From the NCBI GenBank assembly GCA_002352425.1, contig DEIK01000118.1, positions 1 through 64,000 on the forward strand: a stretch of 64,000 bases of DNA, in the 5' to 3' direction. This DNA is from Rhodobacteraceae bacterium UBA2776 (lineage in GTDB: Bacteria; Pseudomonadota; Alphaproteobacteria; Rhodobacterales; Rhodobacteraceae). Shown in pieces: positions 36,360-44,644 of this stretch (position 1 is its first letter; the number at the start of each line of letters is the position of its first letter). The position numbers and the translations under genes were made by a program. The notes beneath the pieces were generated by a model. The model was not told where the DNA came from. It searched no databases and saw nothing but the letters and a program-made list of their open reading frames with translations.

Positions 36360-37118
36360 GTGACACGCCGCGATGTGATCGAAATACTGGACGGGCGCCA
36401 CGGCCAAGTCGGCCGTTTGGTTGCACTGTTCCTGCACGGGTTGATCCTGTTGTCAGCGGTGGCGATTGCAGTTGAAACCGTCGACACCCTATCCGAAACC
36501 CTACGCAAAGCGCTGTTTTGGCTTGAGGTGTTCATTCTTTTTGTATTCGTCGTCGAATACCTCTTGCGACTAACCTGCTCGGCCCGGCCGTTGCGCTATG
36601 TGTTCAGCTTTTGGGGCATCATTGATTTGCTGGCTTGTCTGCCGGCCCTTTCGCTGATCCAAACCCAATGGCAAGTGGTGCGCACCATCCGGTTAATCCG
36701 ACTTGTGCGTCTACTCAAACTGTTTCGAACCACAACCGCATTTGACCGCTTAACCCGCGCCTTTGGCGAGGTCCGTGGCGAATTGATCATCTTTGGCATC
36801 CTTGCCTCACTGGTGCTTTATGTCAGTGCGGTCGGCATCTACCTGTTTGAACACGAGGCCCAGCCAGAGGCCTTCTCGTCGATTCCGATCAGTCTGTGGT
36901 GGGCAGTGGCCTCTTTTACCACTGTGGGCTATGGCGATCTTGTTCCGATCACCACAGGCGGGCGTATATTCACCACTTTCGTTCTATTTATCGGCCTTGG
37001 CGTGGTGGCCGTACCTGCAGCAATTGTCACAGCTGCACTTTTAGAAACACAACCCGCACCAAAACCATTAAAGAAGAAGCATACCGATTCTGCTCATGAT
37101 AAAAACCAGGGAGACTAA
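36360..37118 (+). CDS. Voltage-gated potassium channel-like protein
   Basis: A 252-residue six-helix cation channel subunit. It has S1-S3 helices, an S4 with regularly spaced arginines (R108-R123, RTIRLIRLVRLLKLFR), a pore helix and the K+ selectivity filter TTVGYGD (187-193), then S6 and a short charged tail. There is no cytoplasmic RCK or cyclic-nucleotide domain. The start is a GTG at 36360 after AGGGAGCTGACATCC; the open frame before it overlaps the permease gene. It lies in the middle of the purine ABC operon, between the second permease and the binding protein, which is unusual. Co-expression is expected; functional linkage is unproven. Confidence 0.88.
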   Translation: MTRRDVIEILDGRHGQVGRLVALFLHGLILLSAVAIAVETVDTLSETLRKALFWLEVFILFVFVVEYLLRLTCSARPLRYVFSFWGIIDLLACLPALSLIQTQWQVVRTIRLIRLVRLLKLFRTTTAFDRLTRAFGEVRGELIIFGILASLVLYVSAVGIYLFEHEAQPEAFSSIPISLWWAVASFTTVGYGDLVPITTGGRIFTTFVLFIGLGVVAVPAAIVTAALLETQPAPKPLKKKHTDSAHDKNQGD

Positions 37119-37119
37119 C

Positions 37120-38193
37120 ATGACATCTATCAAAACCATTCTAACAGGGGCCGCATTGGCGCTTGGCCTAACAACGGCGGCCTTCGCGGCCGACACAACC
37201 AAAGTAGGCTTTGTCTACGTTGGCCCGATCGGCGATTTCGGCTGGTCCTATGAACATAACCAAGCGCGTCTGGCGGTTGAAGAAGCCTACGGTGACAAGG
37301 TGGAAACCACTTATGTCGAATCCGTTCCAGAGGGGGCAGACGCTGAACGCGTGTTGACCCAAATGGCTTTGTCAGGCCACGATCTGATTTTCACCACATC
37401 CTTTGGCTATATGGACCCGACCATGACGGTTGCCGCTAAATTTCCTGATGTGAAGTTTGAGCACGCCACAGGCTATAAGCGCGACAAAAACGTGTCCACA
37501 TACTCGGCTCGTTTCTACGAGGGCCGTGCAGTGATCGGCACGATCGCCGGCCGCGTCACCAAAACCAACAAAGTTGGCTACATCGCGTCCTTCCCGATCC
37601 CGGAGGTTATCCGTGGCATCAACTCGGCCTATATCCATGCTAAAAAAGTGAACCCAGATGTCGAATTCAAAATCGTCTGGGTCTACACATGGTTTGATCC
37701 CGCCAAAGAAGCAGACGCCGCGACAGCATTGATAGAACAAGGCGTTGATGTGATCATGCAGCACACGGACTCTCCTGCGGCTATGACAATAGCCGAGGAA
37801 AAAGGCATCGTTGCTTTTGGGCAAGCCTCGGACATGGTTCAGTTCGGTCCTAACGCACGTCTGTCCTCGATCATCGACAACTGGGCACCCTACTACGTGG
37901 CCCGCGTTGGCGCTGCGATGGACGGCACTTGGGAAAGCACTGACACATGGGCTGGCATCAAGGATGGCATGGTCGGCATCGGCGCGTTTTCGGATAAGGT
38001 TCCCGCAGACGTTGCAGCAGAGGCTCAAGCGATTTCAGACAGCATTTCCTCTGGTAGTTACCACCCGTTCACCGGCCCACTGAACAAGCAAGATGGCACA
38101 GTATGGCTGGCAGACGGCGAAGTGGCTGACGATGGCACATTGGCTGGTCTTGATTTCTACGTTGAAGGCATTGAAGGCGACATTCCTAACTAA
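37120..38193 (+). CDS. BMP-family periplasmic substrate-binding protein
   Basis: A 357-residue periplasmic binding protein of the basic membrane protein (Med/PnrA) family, whose studied members bind purine nucleosides or related ligands. It has a signal peptide MTSIKTILTGAALALGLTTAAFA with no lipobox, as in Gram-negative members. The mature start KVGFVYVGPIGDFGWSYEHNQ and the GYIASFPIPEVIRGINSAYI region are typical, and QHTDSPAAMTIAEEKGIVAFGQASDM follows. The start at 37120 has GGGAGACTAAC. It is the last gene of the xdh-transporter operon and is followed by a strong terminator. Confidence 0.93.
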   Translation: MTSIKTILTGAALALGLTTAAFAADTTKVGFVYVGPIGDFGWSYEHNQARLAVEEAYGDKVETTYVESVPEGADAERVLTQMALSGHDLIFTTSFGYMDPTMTVAAKFPDVKFEHATGYKRDKNVSTYSARFYEGRAVIGTIAGRVTKTNKVGYIASFPIPEVIRGINSAYIHAKKVNPDVEFKIVWVYTWFDPAKEADAATALIEQGVDVIMQHTDSPAAMTIAEEKGIVAFGQASDMVQFGPNARLSSIIDNWAPYYVARVGAAMDGTWESTDTWAGIKDGMVGIGAFSDKVPADVAAEAQAISDSISSGSYHPFTGPLNKQDGTVWLADGEVADDGTLAGLDFYVEGIEGDIPN

Positions 38194-38233
38194 TCGTTTG
38201 GTAAGCCTGCGCATTTGAATGATGCGCCAGTCG

Positions 38234-38252
38234 CCCTGCCCTTGTGGCAGGG
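38234..38252 (+). other. Hairpin after the purine ABC operon
   Basis: A perfect 7-base stem CCCTGCC / GGCAGGG has a 5-base loop and no T-run. It lies between the binding-protein stop and the terminator at 38263, and may protect the transcript 3' end. Confidence 0.5.
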
Positions 38253-38262
38253 AAGATAATGC

Positions 38263-38292
38263 AAAGGTCCAGCTTTGGCTGGGCCTTTTCCT
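38263..38292 (+). terminator. Rho-independent terminator of the xdh-purine ABC operon
   Basis: AAAGGTCCAGC (38263-38273), loop TTTG, GCTGGGCCTTT (38278-38288), then TCCTTTT. All 11 pairs form, counting one G-U. Confidence 0.85.
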
Positions 38293-38320
38293 TTTGGCTG
38301 ACACATGACAAAGTCACAAC

Positions 38321-39256
38321 ATGAAAAACCCATTGATCAGCCCGAACGGCACCCCGTCCTCTTCTTTTTGCTTTGGCACCATGCAATTTGGTGGCGGTGC
38401 AGATACGGCTCAAAGCCACGCAATGTTTGACGCCGCCCGCGCGTCAGGCATCACTTTTTTTGACACTGCCTACGTCTATACCGACGGAGCCTCAGAAACC
38501 CTGCTCGGCCAATGCGCTAAATCCGAACGCGACACACTCATCATCGCCACCAAATGCGATTTCTCGCTGCCCCAAACAGCCGCCAATATCTCGCAGTCGC
38601 TGGACACCAGCCGCAAACGATTGGACATGGATTTCATTGATGTTTTTTACCTGCACCGCTGGGACAACGATACCCCGCTGGAGACCACATTTGAAGCCCT
38701 TGCCACCCTGCAACAGGCTGGCAAAATCGGCGTTATTGGCGTGTCGAATTTCTCGGCTTGGCAGGTGATGAAAGCTCAAGCGGTGGCCGAAAGATTCGGC
38801 ACCCGTATCAGCATTCTGCAGCCGATGTATAATCTCGTTAAACGCCAAGTCGAAGTAGAAATCCTGCCAATGGCCACTTCCGAGGGGTTCAACGTCGCCC
38901 CCTATTCCCCGCTTGGCGGCGGGCTGTTGACCGGTAAATATGCCAAGGCAAACGAGGGACGCATCGCCAGTAACGAAATGTATGCTGCCCGATATGGCCC
39001 CGCATGGATGCATCAGGCCGCAATTGATTTGAGCACAATTGCCAAGCGCGAACACATCAGCCCCGCAACGCTTGCAGTGGCATGGGCGGCGCAAAATCCG
39101 GCTGTCACCAGCCCAATCATCAGCGCCCGCACGGCGACACAACTACAGCCTTCCCTAGATGCGCTCACCTACCAGCTGTCGGCAGAGCTTTATACCGAAT
39201 TGAGCCACCTTTCCCCAACACCCGCCCCCGCAACAGACAGGCTCGAAGAGGTATGA
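38321..39256 (+). CDS. Aldo/keto reductase
   Basis: A 311-residue NADPH-dependent TIM-barrel reductase. The catalytic Asp and Tyr are in ITFFDTAYVYTDGASETLLGQ, the Lys in LIIATKCDFS, and the His in DVFYLHRWDNDTPLETTFEAL. The C-terminal cofactor region ends with NPAVTSPIISARTATQLQPSLDAL. The group most like it (YghZ/Tas-type) reduces small aldehydes, and the exact substrate is unknown. It starts 29 bases past the terminator and overlaps the next oxidoreductase gene by four bases, so the two form an operon. Confidence 0.9.
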   Translation: MKNPLISPNGTPSSSFCFGTMQFGGGADTAQSHAMFDAARASGITFFDTAYVYTDGASETLLGQCAKSERDTLIIATKCDFSLPQTAANISQSLDTSRKRLDMDFIDVFYLHRWDNDTPLETTFEALATLQQAGKIGVIGVSNFSAWQVMKAQAVAERFGTRISILQPMYNLVKRQVEVEILPMATSEGFNVAPYSPLGGGLLTGKYAKANEGRIASNEMYAARYGPAWMHQAAIDLSTIAKREHISPATLAVAWAAQNPAVTSPIISARTATQLQPSLDALTYQLSAELYTELSHLSPTPAPATDRLEEV

Positions 39257-40332
39257 CCACCGACATTTTGATCGTCGGCGGCGGCATCGCTGGCCTCTCC
39301 GCCGCTGCAGCGCTGGCCCCGCACGCCAGCGTTACCTTGCTTGAATCTGAAGACGCGCTTGGCTATCACGCCTCGGGCCGTTCTGCCGCAATGTTCCTGC
39401 GTGACTATGGCAATGACGTGGTCCGTGCTCTGAACTATGCCAGCGCAGAACACCATGAAACCGCGGGCGGCGGCATGCTTTCGGATCGTGGAATGATGAT
39501 GGTCTCACGTGCGGATCAACGCGATGATTTCAAATCTGAGCACACAGCATTTGGCTTGCAAGAAATCAGCCTGACAGAGGCTCTCAGCCATGTGCCGATC
39601 CTGAACACGAAAACCTGCGCCTATGCTGCTTACCGCGCCGATGCCTATGATCTGGACGCTGATCGTTTGCTGCAGGTTTTTACCGCTGACGCGCGGCGCG
39701 CAGGGACCAGTATCCACACCAAAAGCCCTGTCACGGAGATCACCAAATCCGGTGGTCTTTGGCAGGTCACGGCAGGTGAGCAAATCCACAGTGCCACAAC
39801 GCTGATCAATGCCTCTGGCGCATGGGTTGACCAAATTGCTGCGCTCGCTGGTATCAATCCGCTGGGCTTTCAACCCTATCGGCGCTCCATAGCCCGCGTC
39901 CCGGCGCCTGATGGGCATGACGTTAAAACCTGGCCCTTTATGGTCGGCGTCAACGATCTTTGGTACGCCAAACCCGACGCGGGCAAATGGATCATTTCGC
40001 CTTCGGAAGAAGACCCTGTTGACCCGCATGACGCCTGGGCTGAGGACATGGTCTTGGCCGAAGGGCTGGCCCGCTACGAAGAAACCGTGACCAGCCCTGT
40101 CACACGGCTCGAAACCTCGTGGGCGGGTTTGCGCACCTTCGCACCGGACCGCGCTTTGGTGATTGGTCGCGACTTGACGGACCCTTCATTCTTTTGGCTC
40201 GGCGGCCAAGGTGGCTACGGGTTTCAAACCGCCCCGGCCGCCAGCCGCTTGACGGCAGACTTATTGCTGGGCCGCGTGCCCGAACTGGACACAACAACCG
40301 TCGCCGCGCTGGACCCGGCACGCTTTGCCTGA
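39253..40332 (+). CDS. FAD-dependent oxidoreductase (DAO, glycine-oxidase-like)
   Basis: A 359-residue amino-acid-oxidase-fold protein. DILIVGGGIAGLSAAAALAPHASVTLLE is the FAD-binding start; GYHASGRSAAMFLRDYG is the family's second motif. TTLINASGAWVDQIAALAG and, near the end, WAGLRTFAPDRALVIGRD and FFWLGGQGGYGFQTAPAASRL follow. Members oxidise amino acids, sarcosine or similar amines; the substrate is not readable. The start at 39253 overlaps the aldo/keto reductase stop. Confidence 0.88.
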   Translation: MTTDILIVGGGIAGLSAAAALAPHASVTLLESEDALGYHASGRSAAMFLRDYGNDVVRALNYASAEHHETAGGGMLSDRGMMMVSRADQRDDFKSEHTAFGLQEISLTEALSHVPILNTKTCAYAAYRADAYDLDADRLLQVFTADARRAGTSIHTKSPVTEITKSGGLWQVTAGEQIHSATTLINASGAWVDQIAALAGINPLGFQPYRRSIARVPAPDGHDVKTWPFMVGVNDLWYAKPDAGKWIISPSEEDPVDPHDAWAEDMVLAEGLARYEETVTSPVTRLETSWAGLRTFAPDRALVIGRDLTDPSFFWLGGQGGYGFQTAPAASRLTADLLLGRVPELDTTTVAALDPARFA

Positions 40333-40429
40333 CAGCACGGAAAAATTTGCAAAAACTTCGACGGAAACAACGAGGGCCTGCGTATTACCTTTATCAATTC
40401 AATAAATGAAATGTGAAAAGGACCGCGAT

Positions 40430-40900
40430 ATGAAACACATCCTGCTTTTGACCGCCGCCATCGCCCTTGGCACCGCCGCAGTTGCCCAACAGGGTAATCC
40501 TGGCGGCCATTTTCTAGAAAAATGGGACAGTGATAACGACGGCCAAGTCACTTTGGCCGAGATCACCGAGCGCCGTGGCGATATTTTCACCACATTTGAC
40601 GAGGATGACGATGGATTTTTGTCCACCAGTGATTACGTCATGTTTGACGAGGCCCGCGCCAATGATCACGCCTCGATGAAAGCCGCTGGACAAGGTCAGG
40701 GCCAAGGCAAGGGTCAAGGTCGTGGCAAGGGCCAAGGTGGAGAAGAACAGGCTATGACCTTGGAGTTTAACGATGTGGACAATGACGGCCAAGTCAGCCG
40801 TGATGAATTCATGGCCCGCAGCGTTGATTGGTACACCCAAATGGATCGCAACGGTGACGGCACCGTGACCAAAGCCGATTTCAGTCGCGGTAACAATTGA
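40430..40900 (+). CDS. Secreted EF-hand calcium-binding protein
   Basis: A 156-residue protein with a signal peptide (MKHILLLTAAIALGTAAVA), exported to the periplasm or beyond. It has four canonical EF-hand loops: DSDNDGQVTLAE (33-44), DEDDDGFLSTSD (57-68), DVDNDGQVSRDE (115-126) and DRNGDGTVTKAD (139-150). Between the two pairs lies a low-complexity linker of Gly-Gln-Gly-Lys repeats (about 87-104). The loops have the Asp/Asn ligands, although the last position is Asp rather than Glu in some. The start at 40430 follows AAAAGGACCGCGAT. The role is unknown, perhaps calcium buffering or surface binding. Confidence 0.85.
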   Translation: MKHILLLTAAIALGTAAVAQQGNPGGHFLEKWDSDNDGQVTLAEITERRGDIFTTFDEDDDGFLSTSDYVMFDEARANDHASMKAAGQGQGQGKGQGRGKGQGGEEQAMTLEFNDVDNDGQVSRDEFMARSVDWYTQMDRNGDGTVTKADFSRGNN

Positions 40901-40907
40901 TGAAACT

Positions 40908-40927
40908 GGCGGGGGCTAGCCCTCGCC
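40908..40927. other. GC-rich inverted repeat at the convergent EF-hand / phosphorylase junction
   Basis: GGCGGGGGC-TA-GCCCTCGCC pairs over nine bases with one G-U. It overlaps the end of the broken phosphorylase gene. There is no T-run on either side. Confidence 0.35.
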
Positions 40928-41503
40928 ACGCCCGCGCAGAAAACCGCGGATCAACTGTTCCAGATTTTGCGCACCAATCGGGGCCATGGCTTTTGTGTGC
41001 TCATGGCTGATCACCTCATCGCCCATGCCCGCCCCCATGTTGGTGATTGCCGAAACCGCAACCCATTCCAGACCCAAAAACTGCCCCAATATGACTTCAG
41101 GCACGGTCGACATGCCAACCGCATCCGCGCCCAGAATATGCAACGTATGAATTTCGGCGGGGGTCTCAAAGTTCGGCACGGAATACCAAGCGTAAACGCC
41201 GGATTTCAGGTCAACCCCAACGCCCCGCGCCACCTCAATCAGTCGCGCTCGCATATCGGGACCATAAGCATCAACCAGATTTACAAACCGTTTGTCCGTT
41301 GCCTCGCCAATCAACGGGCTGCGATCCGAAATCAACATCAAATCACCGGGGAAAGTGTCGCTGCGCAACGAGCCAGCGGCGTTGGCCACAAACAACTGCC
41401 TCGCCCCCAGCCCCGAACCCAGCACAAAACCGATCTCGACTTGAACCTCTTACAACCGCACCCCGATGGCCTTCAATGAGTTCTCAGTTTCTTCATTCAT
41501 CAT
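40916..41503 (-). pseudogene. Decayed purine-nucleoside phosphorylase gene
   Basis: On the minus strand the frame starts at about 41503 with MMNEETENSLKAIGVRL, meets a TAA stop at 41452-41450, and continues in the same frame as EVQVEIGFVLGSGLGA. It then jumps directly to RQLFVANAAGSLR, so about 85 residues normally between GSGLG and the NAAG motif are gone. A second gap removes about six residues at LISD-RSPLIGE, where phosphorylases have a His-Ile-Asn loop. The rest (VYAWYSVPNFETPAEIHTL, GADAVGMSTVPEVILGQFLG, AITNMGAGM) is intact. Three in-frame lesions and a missing active-site section make it non-functional as a phosphorylase. Its place beside the xdh-purine importer locus fits a former purine salvage role. 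Confidence 0.85.
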
Positions 41504-41511
41504 TGTTCCCC

Positions 41512-41532
41512 AAATATCCGCGCCGCAGGCAT
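41512..41532. repeat. Intergenic 21-bp motif, copy 2 of 2
   Basis: AAATATCC-GCGCCGCAGGCAT lies between the phosphorylase pseudogene and the end of the dimethylglycine-dehydrogenase-like gene. It matches 19 of 21 bases of the copy at 7134-7154. Confidence 0.55.
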
Positions 41533-41541
41533 TGGATCCCT

Positions 41542-44031
41542 TCACCCATCCTTGCGAATAGTTGCATTGGTCGGGTCATAGGGACTGTCCTCAACCACCA
41601 CGGCATCCCACAATTCACGGAACATCCGAACCTTCAGCTTAGCACCAACCTCGGCCAGTTCAACCGGCACATAACCCATGCCAATGGATTTCTCAAATGC
41701 CACCGAATAGCCACCAGACGTCAAACGACCTACCCGTTTGTCACCATCGAATAGCGCCTCGCGACCCCATGGGTCAGCGCCCTCTGGCCCGTCAATCAAC
41801 AGAGTCACGCATTTAGATCGAATACCGATCTCCAACATCGCAGCTTTGCCCTGATAGTCTTTATCCAGATTTACAAAGCGCGGCAAATCAGCCTCGAGCG
41901 GGGTCGCGTCACGGCCCAATTCGGTGCCAAAGGCGCGGTAAGATTTCTCCTGACGTAGCCAATTTTGCGCCCGCGCCCCAACCAATTTCAACCCGTGTTC
42001 TTCACCTGCCTTCATGATCAGATCAAACAGATAATTCTGCATCTCGATCGGGTGATGCAGCTCCCATCCCAGCTCACCGGTATAGGCCACACGGATCGCG
42101 TTGACCGGACACATGCCCAACTCGATCTTCTGCGCCGACAACCACGGAAACCGTTTATTGGTCAGTGCCGTTGCCGGGTCAGCGTCGATGATAATTTTCT
42201 TCAAAACATCGCGTGATTTTGGCCCAGCAATAGCGAAAACCCCGTATTGCGTGGTGACGTTCTGGATTTCGATATAGCCGAATTCGCCTGCCTTGTCCGC
42301 TGCTGCTTTACGCAGGAAATCACCGTCGTAATCGGTCAATGCGCCCGATGACACAAGGTAATATGAATCCTCACCCTCGCGCACGATGGTGTATTCCGTA
42401 CGCGTCGTGCCCGCTGCCGTCAGCGCATAGGTCAGGTTAATACGGCCCACGCGTGGCAGTTTATTGCAGGTGAACCAATCCAAAAATGCCGTCGCACCCG
42501 GTCCCTTAACACGGTGCTTGGTAAAGGCTGTCGCGTCAATCATCCCGACGCCTTCGCGGATCGCCTTGGCCTCTTGCACAGCATATTCCCACCAGCCGCC
42601 ACGCCTGAACGAGCGCGCTTCATGGTCACTAAACCCGGCTGGTGCAAAATAATTTGGACGTTCCCATCCATTCACGCAGCCAAACTGCGCGCCCGCAGAT
42701 TTCATCCGCTCGTAGGACGGCGCCGTACGCAAAGGACGGCACTCTGGCCGCTCCTCGTCAGGGTGGTGCAGGGTGTAAACGTGGTCATAGCACTCTTCGT
42801 TTTTACGCGCGCCATATTCGGTGGTCATCCAGCTGCCAAACCGTTTCGGGTCAAGCGACGCCATGTCGATCTCGGCCTCACCCTCGACCATCATCTGGGC
42901 CAGATAGTATCCTGTGCCACCCGCCGCCGTGATGCCAAACGAGAACCCTTCGGCCAGCCACATGTTGCGCAACCCAGGGGCCGGTCCAACCAGCGGGTTG
43001 CCGTCAGGTGTGTAGCAAATCGGTCCGTTGAAATCGTCCTTTAGGCCGCTTTCTTCACAGGACGGGATGCGATGGATCATCGCCATATATTGTTCTTCAA
43101 TCCGGCCCAGCGCCAACGGGAACAGATCGGCGCGAAATGCATCCGGCACCCCGTGTTCAAACCGTGCGGGCGCGTCTTTTTCATAGATGCCCAGTATCCA
43201 GCCACCGCGCTCCTCGCGCACATAAGACTGCGCATCCGCATCGCGAATAACAGGATGTTCGGCATGGTCTTTGCGGTACTCAACCAGCGCAGGATCCTGC
43301 TCCATCACGATGAACTGATGCTCGACCGGAATAGCGGGCATTTTGATGCCCAGTTGCTTTGCCGTACGCTGAGCGTGGTTGCCAGTTGCCGTGACAACAT
43401 GCTCGGCTGTGATGACAACCTGTTCTTCGGAGGGCACCAAATTGCCGCCCTTCTCAATCATCTTGGTGCAGGTCACTTCCCAAGCATCGCCATTCCAATG
43501 ATAGCTATCGACCTGCATTTTACGCACGATTTCTACACCGCGTTGCCGCGCGCCTTTGGCCATCGCCATCGTCACGTCAGCGGGGTTAATGTAACCATCG
43601 GTGTTGTGATATAGCGCACCTTTCAAGTCTTCCGTGCGGATCAAGGGCCAACGTTCCTTAATCTGCTCAGGTGTCAGCCATTCAAATGGCACGTCGCAGG
43701 TTTCGGCGGTCGACGCATAAAGCATATATTCGTCCATCCGCGCATCGGTCTGGGCCATCCGCAGATTACCAACCACGGCAAAGCCTGCGTTCAGTCCTGT
43801 CTCTTCCTCAAGCGATTTATAAAAATCGACAGAATATTTGTGGATGTGGGTGGTCGCGAATGACATGTTAAATAGCGGCAGCAACCCAGCCGCATGCCAC
43901 GTTGATCCCGAGGTCAGCTCGTCGCGCTCCAACAAAACGACGTCATCCCAACCGGCTTTGGCCAGATGATAGGCGATCGACGTGCCAACCGCGCCGCCCC
44001 CGACAACCAATGCTTTAACATGCGTTTTCAT
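41542..44031 (-). CDS. Dimethylglycine/sarcosine-dehydrogenase-like FAD and folate-binding protein
   Basis: An 829-residue two-part enzyme. The N-terminal FAD-dependent oxidoreductase has VKALVVGGGAVGTSIAYHLAKAGWDDVVLLE, GSTWHAAGLLPLFNMS (probable covalent-flavin region) and GFSFGITAAGGTGYYLA. The C-terminal half is a GcvT/T-protein-like folate-binding domain (IDATAFTKHRVKGPGATAFLDW..., VRVAYTGELGWELHHP-like segment, SGGYSVAFEKSIGMGYV). This architecture belongs to dimethylglycine and sarcosine dehydrogenases that pass the methyl group to tetrahydrofolate. The start at 44031 follows ACGGGAGTCGTCATC. The substrate (dimethylglycine, sarcosine or another methylated amine) is not certain, and no betaine genes lie next to it. 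Confidence 0.88.
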   Translation of the reverse strand: MKTHVKALVVGGGAVGTSIAYHLAKAGWDDVVLLERDELTSGSTWHAAGLLPLFNMSFATTHIHKYSVDFYKSLEEETGLNAGFAVVGNLRMAQTDARMDEYMLYASTAETCDVPFEWLTPEQIKERWPLIRTEDLKGALYHNTDGYINPADVTMAMAKGARQRGVEIVRKMQVDSYHWNGDAWEVTCTKMIEKGGNLVPSEEQVVITAEHVVTATGNHAQRTAKQLGIKMPAIPVEHQFIVMEQDPALVEYRKDHAEHPVIRDADAQSYVREERGGWILGIYEKDAPARFEHGVPDAFRADLFPLALGRIEEQYMAMIHRIPSCEESGLKDDFNGPICYTPDGNPLVGPAPGLRNMWLAEGFSFGITAAGGTGYYLAQMMVEGEAEIDMASLDPKRFGSWMTTEYGARKNEECYDHVYTLHHPDEERPECRPLRTAPSYERMKSAGAQFGCVNGWERPNYFAPAGFSDHEARSFRRGGWWEYAVQEAKAIREGVGMIDATAFTKHRVKGPGATAFLDWFTCNKLPRVGRINLTYALTAAGTTRTEYTIVREGEDSYYLVSSGALTDYDGDFLRKAAADKAGEFGYIEIQNVTTQYGVFAIAGPKSRDVLKKIIIDADPATALTNKRFPWLSAQKIELGMCPVNAIRVAYTGELGWELHHPIEMQNYLFDLIMKAGEEHGLKLVGARAQNWLRQEKSYRAFGTELGRDATPLEADLPRFVNLDKDYQGKAAMLEIGIRSKCVTLLIDGPEGADPWGREALFDGDKRVGRLTSGGYSVAFEKSIGMGYVPVELAEVGAKLKVRMFRELWDAVVVEDSPYDPTNATIRKDG

Positions 44032-44149
44032 GATGACGACTCCCGTGATGTATTTGCTAGCTCTGTTGTGCCGGATTTCGGCCAACCACGTCAAACACGC
44101 CCCGACAGATACGAGACAAAAACGACATGCGGGACCAGATCAACCCGTA

Positions 44150-44623
44150 TTAACAGGCGTAGAAGTGGTAGCGGTCCTTGGCAACGCTAGCAGGGCCGAC
44201 GACTTCGGTGAACCCACCCAGTGGCTGCCCAGAAACAATGATGCCACCCGGGGCCATGATGCGGGCGATGGCGGGGCTAAGGCGCAAGGCCTCGGCCACA
44301 TCTTTGTCCTTAACGCCAAAGCCGAAATCGTAATGCGCCAATACAATCTGGCTTCCATTAGCGGCCATTTTGTCCAGCATGGCTTCGGCTTCGCCTTCGA
44401 GGAAATCAGCCTTGGGTGGGATGCAGGATTCGTGGCATTGCAGTACACGGTCGATCACCCAGATGCGGCGAACCAGATTTTCGCGCATGTGGTCATAAGT
44501 GCGCCCATTTCCCAGCCCCATATCCAGCGCGTCGCCGGATAAGTGTTTGGTGCGCTCATTAGCCCATTCCAGCCCGTCACGTTGGGCCGCAAGGCGGCGC
44601 ATAATACTGTCTAATCTGCTCAT
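44150..44623 (-). CDS. Class I SAM-dependent methyltransferase, copy 1 of a related pair
   Basis: A 157-residue methyltransferase-fold protein. It begins MSRLDSIMRRLAAQRDGLEWA, with the SAM-binding DMGLGNGRTYDHM motif at about 33-45 and IMAPGGIIVSGQPL further on. It shares the MSRLD start and the GLGNGRTYxH core with the gene at 47111-47596 and resembles the small methyltransferases of the Methyltransf_17 kind. The acceptor is unknown. It is the last gene of a five-gene minus-strand operon that also encodes a deacetylase, a glycosyltransferase, a phosphatase and the second methyltransferase. Confidence 0.8.
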   Translation of the reverse strand: MSRLDSIMRRLAAQRDGLEWANERTKHLSGDALDMGLGNGRTYDHMRENLVRRIWVIDRVLQCHESCIPPKADFLEGEAEAMLDKMAANGSQIVLAHYDFGFGVKDKDVAEALRLSPAIARIMAPGGIIVSGQPLGGFTEVVGPASVAKDRYHFYAC

Positions 44624-44644
44624 TTCTGATCTTTCCTATCGGCG

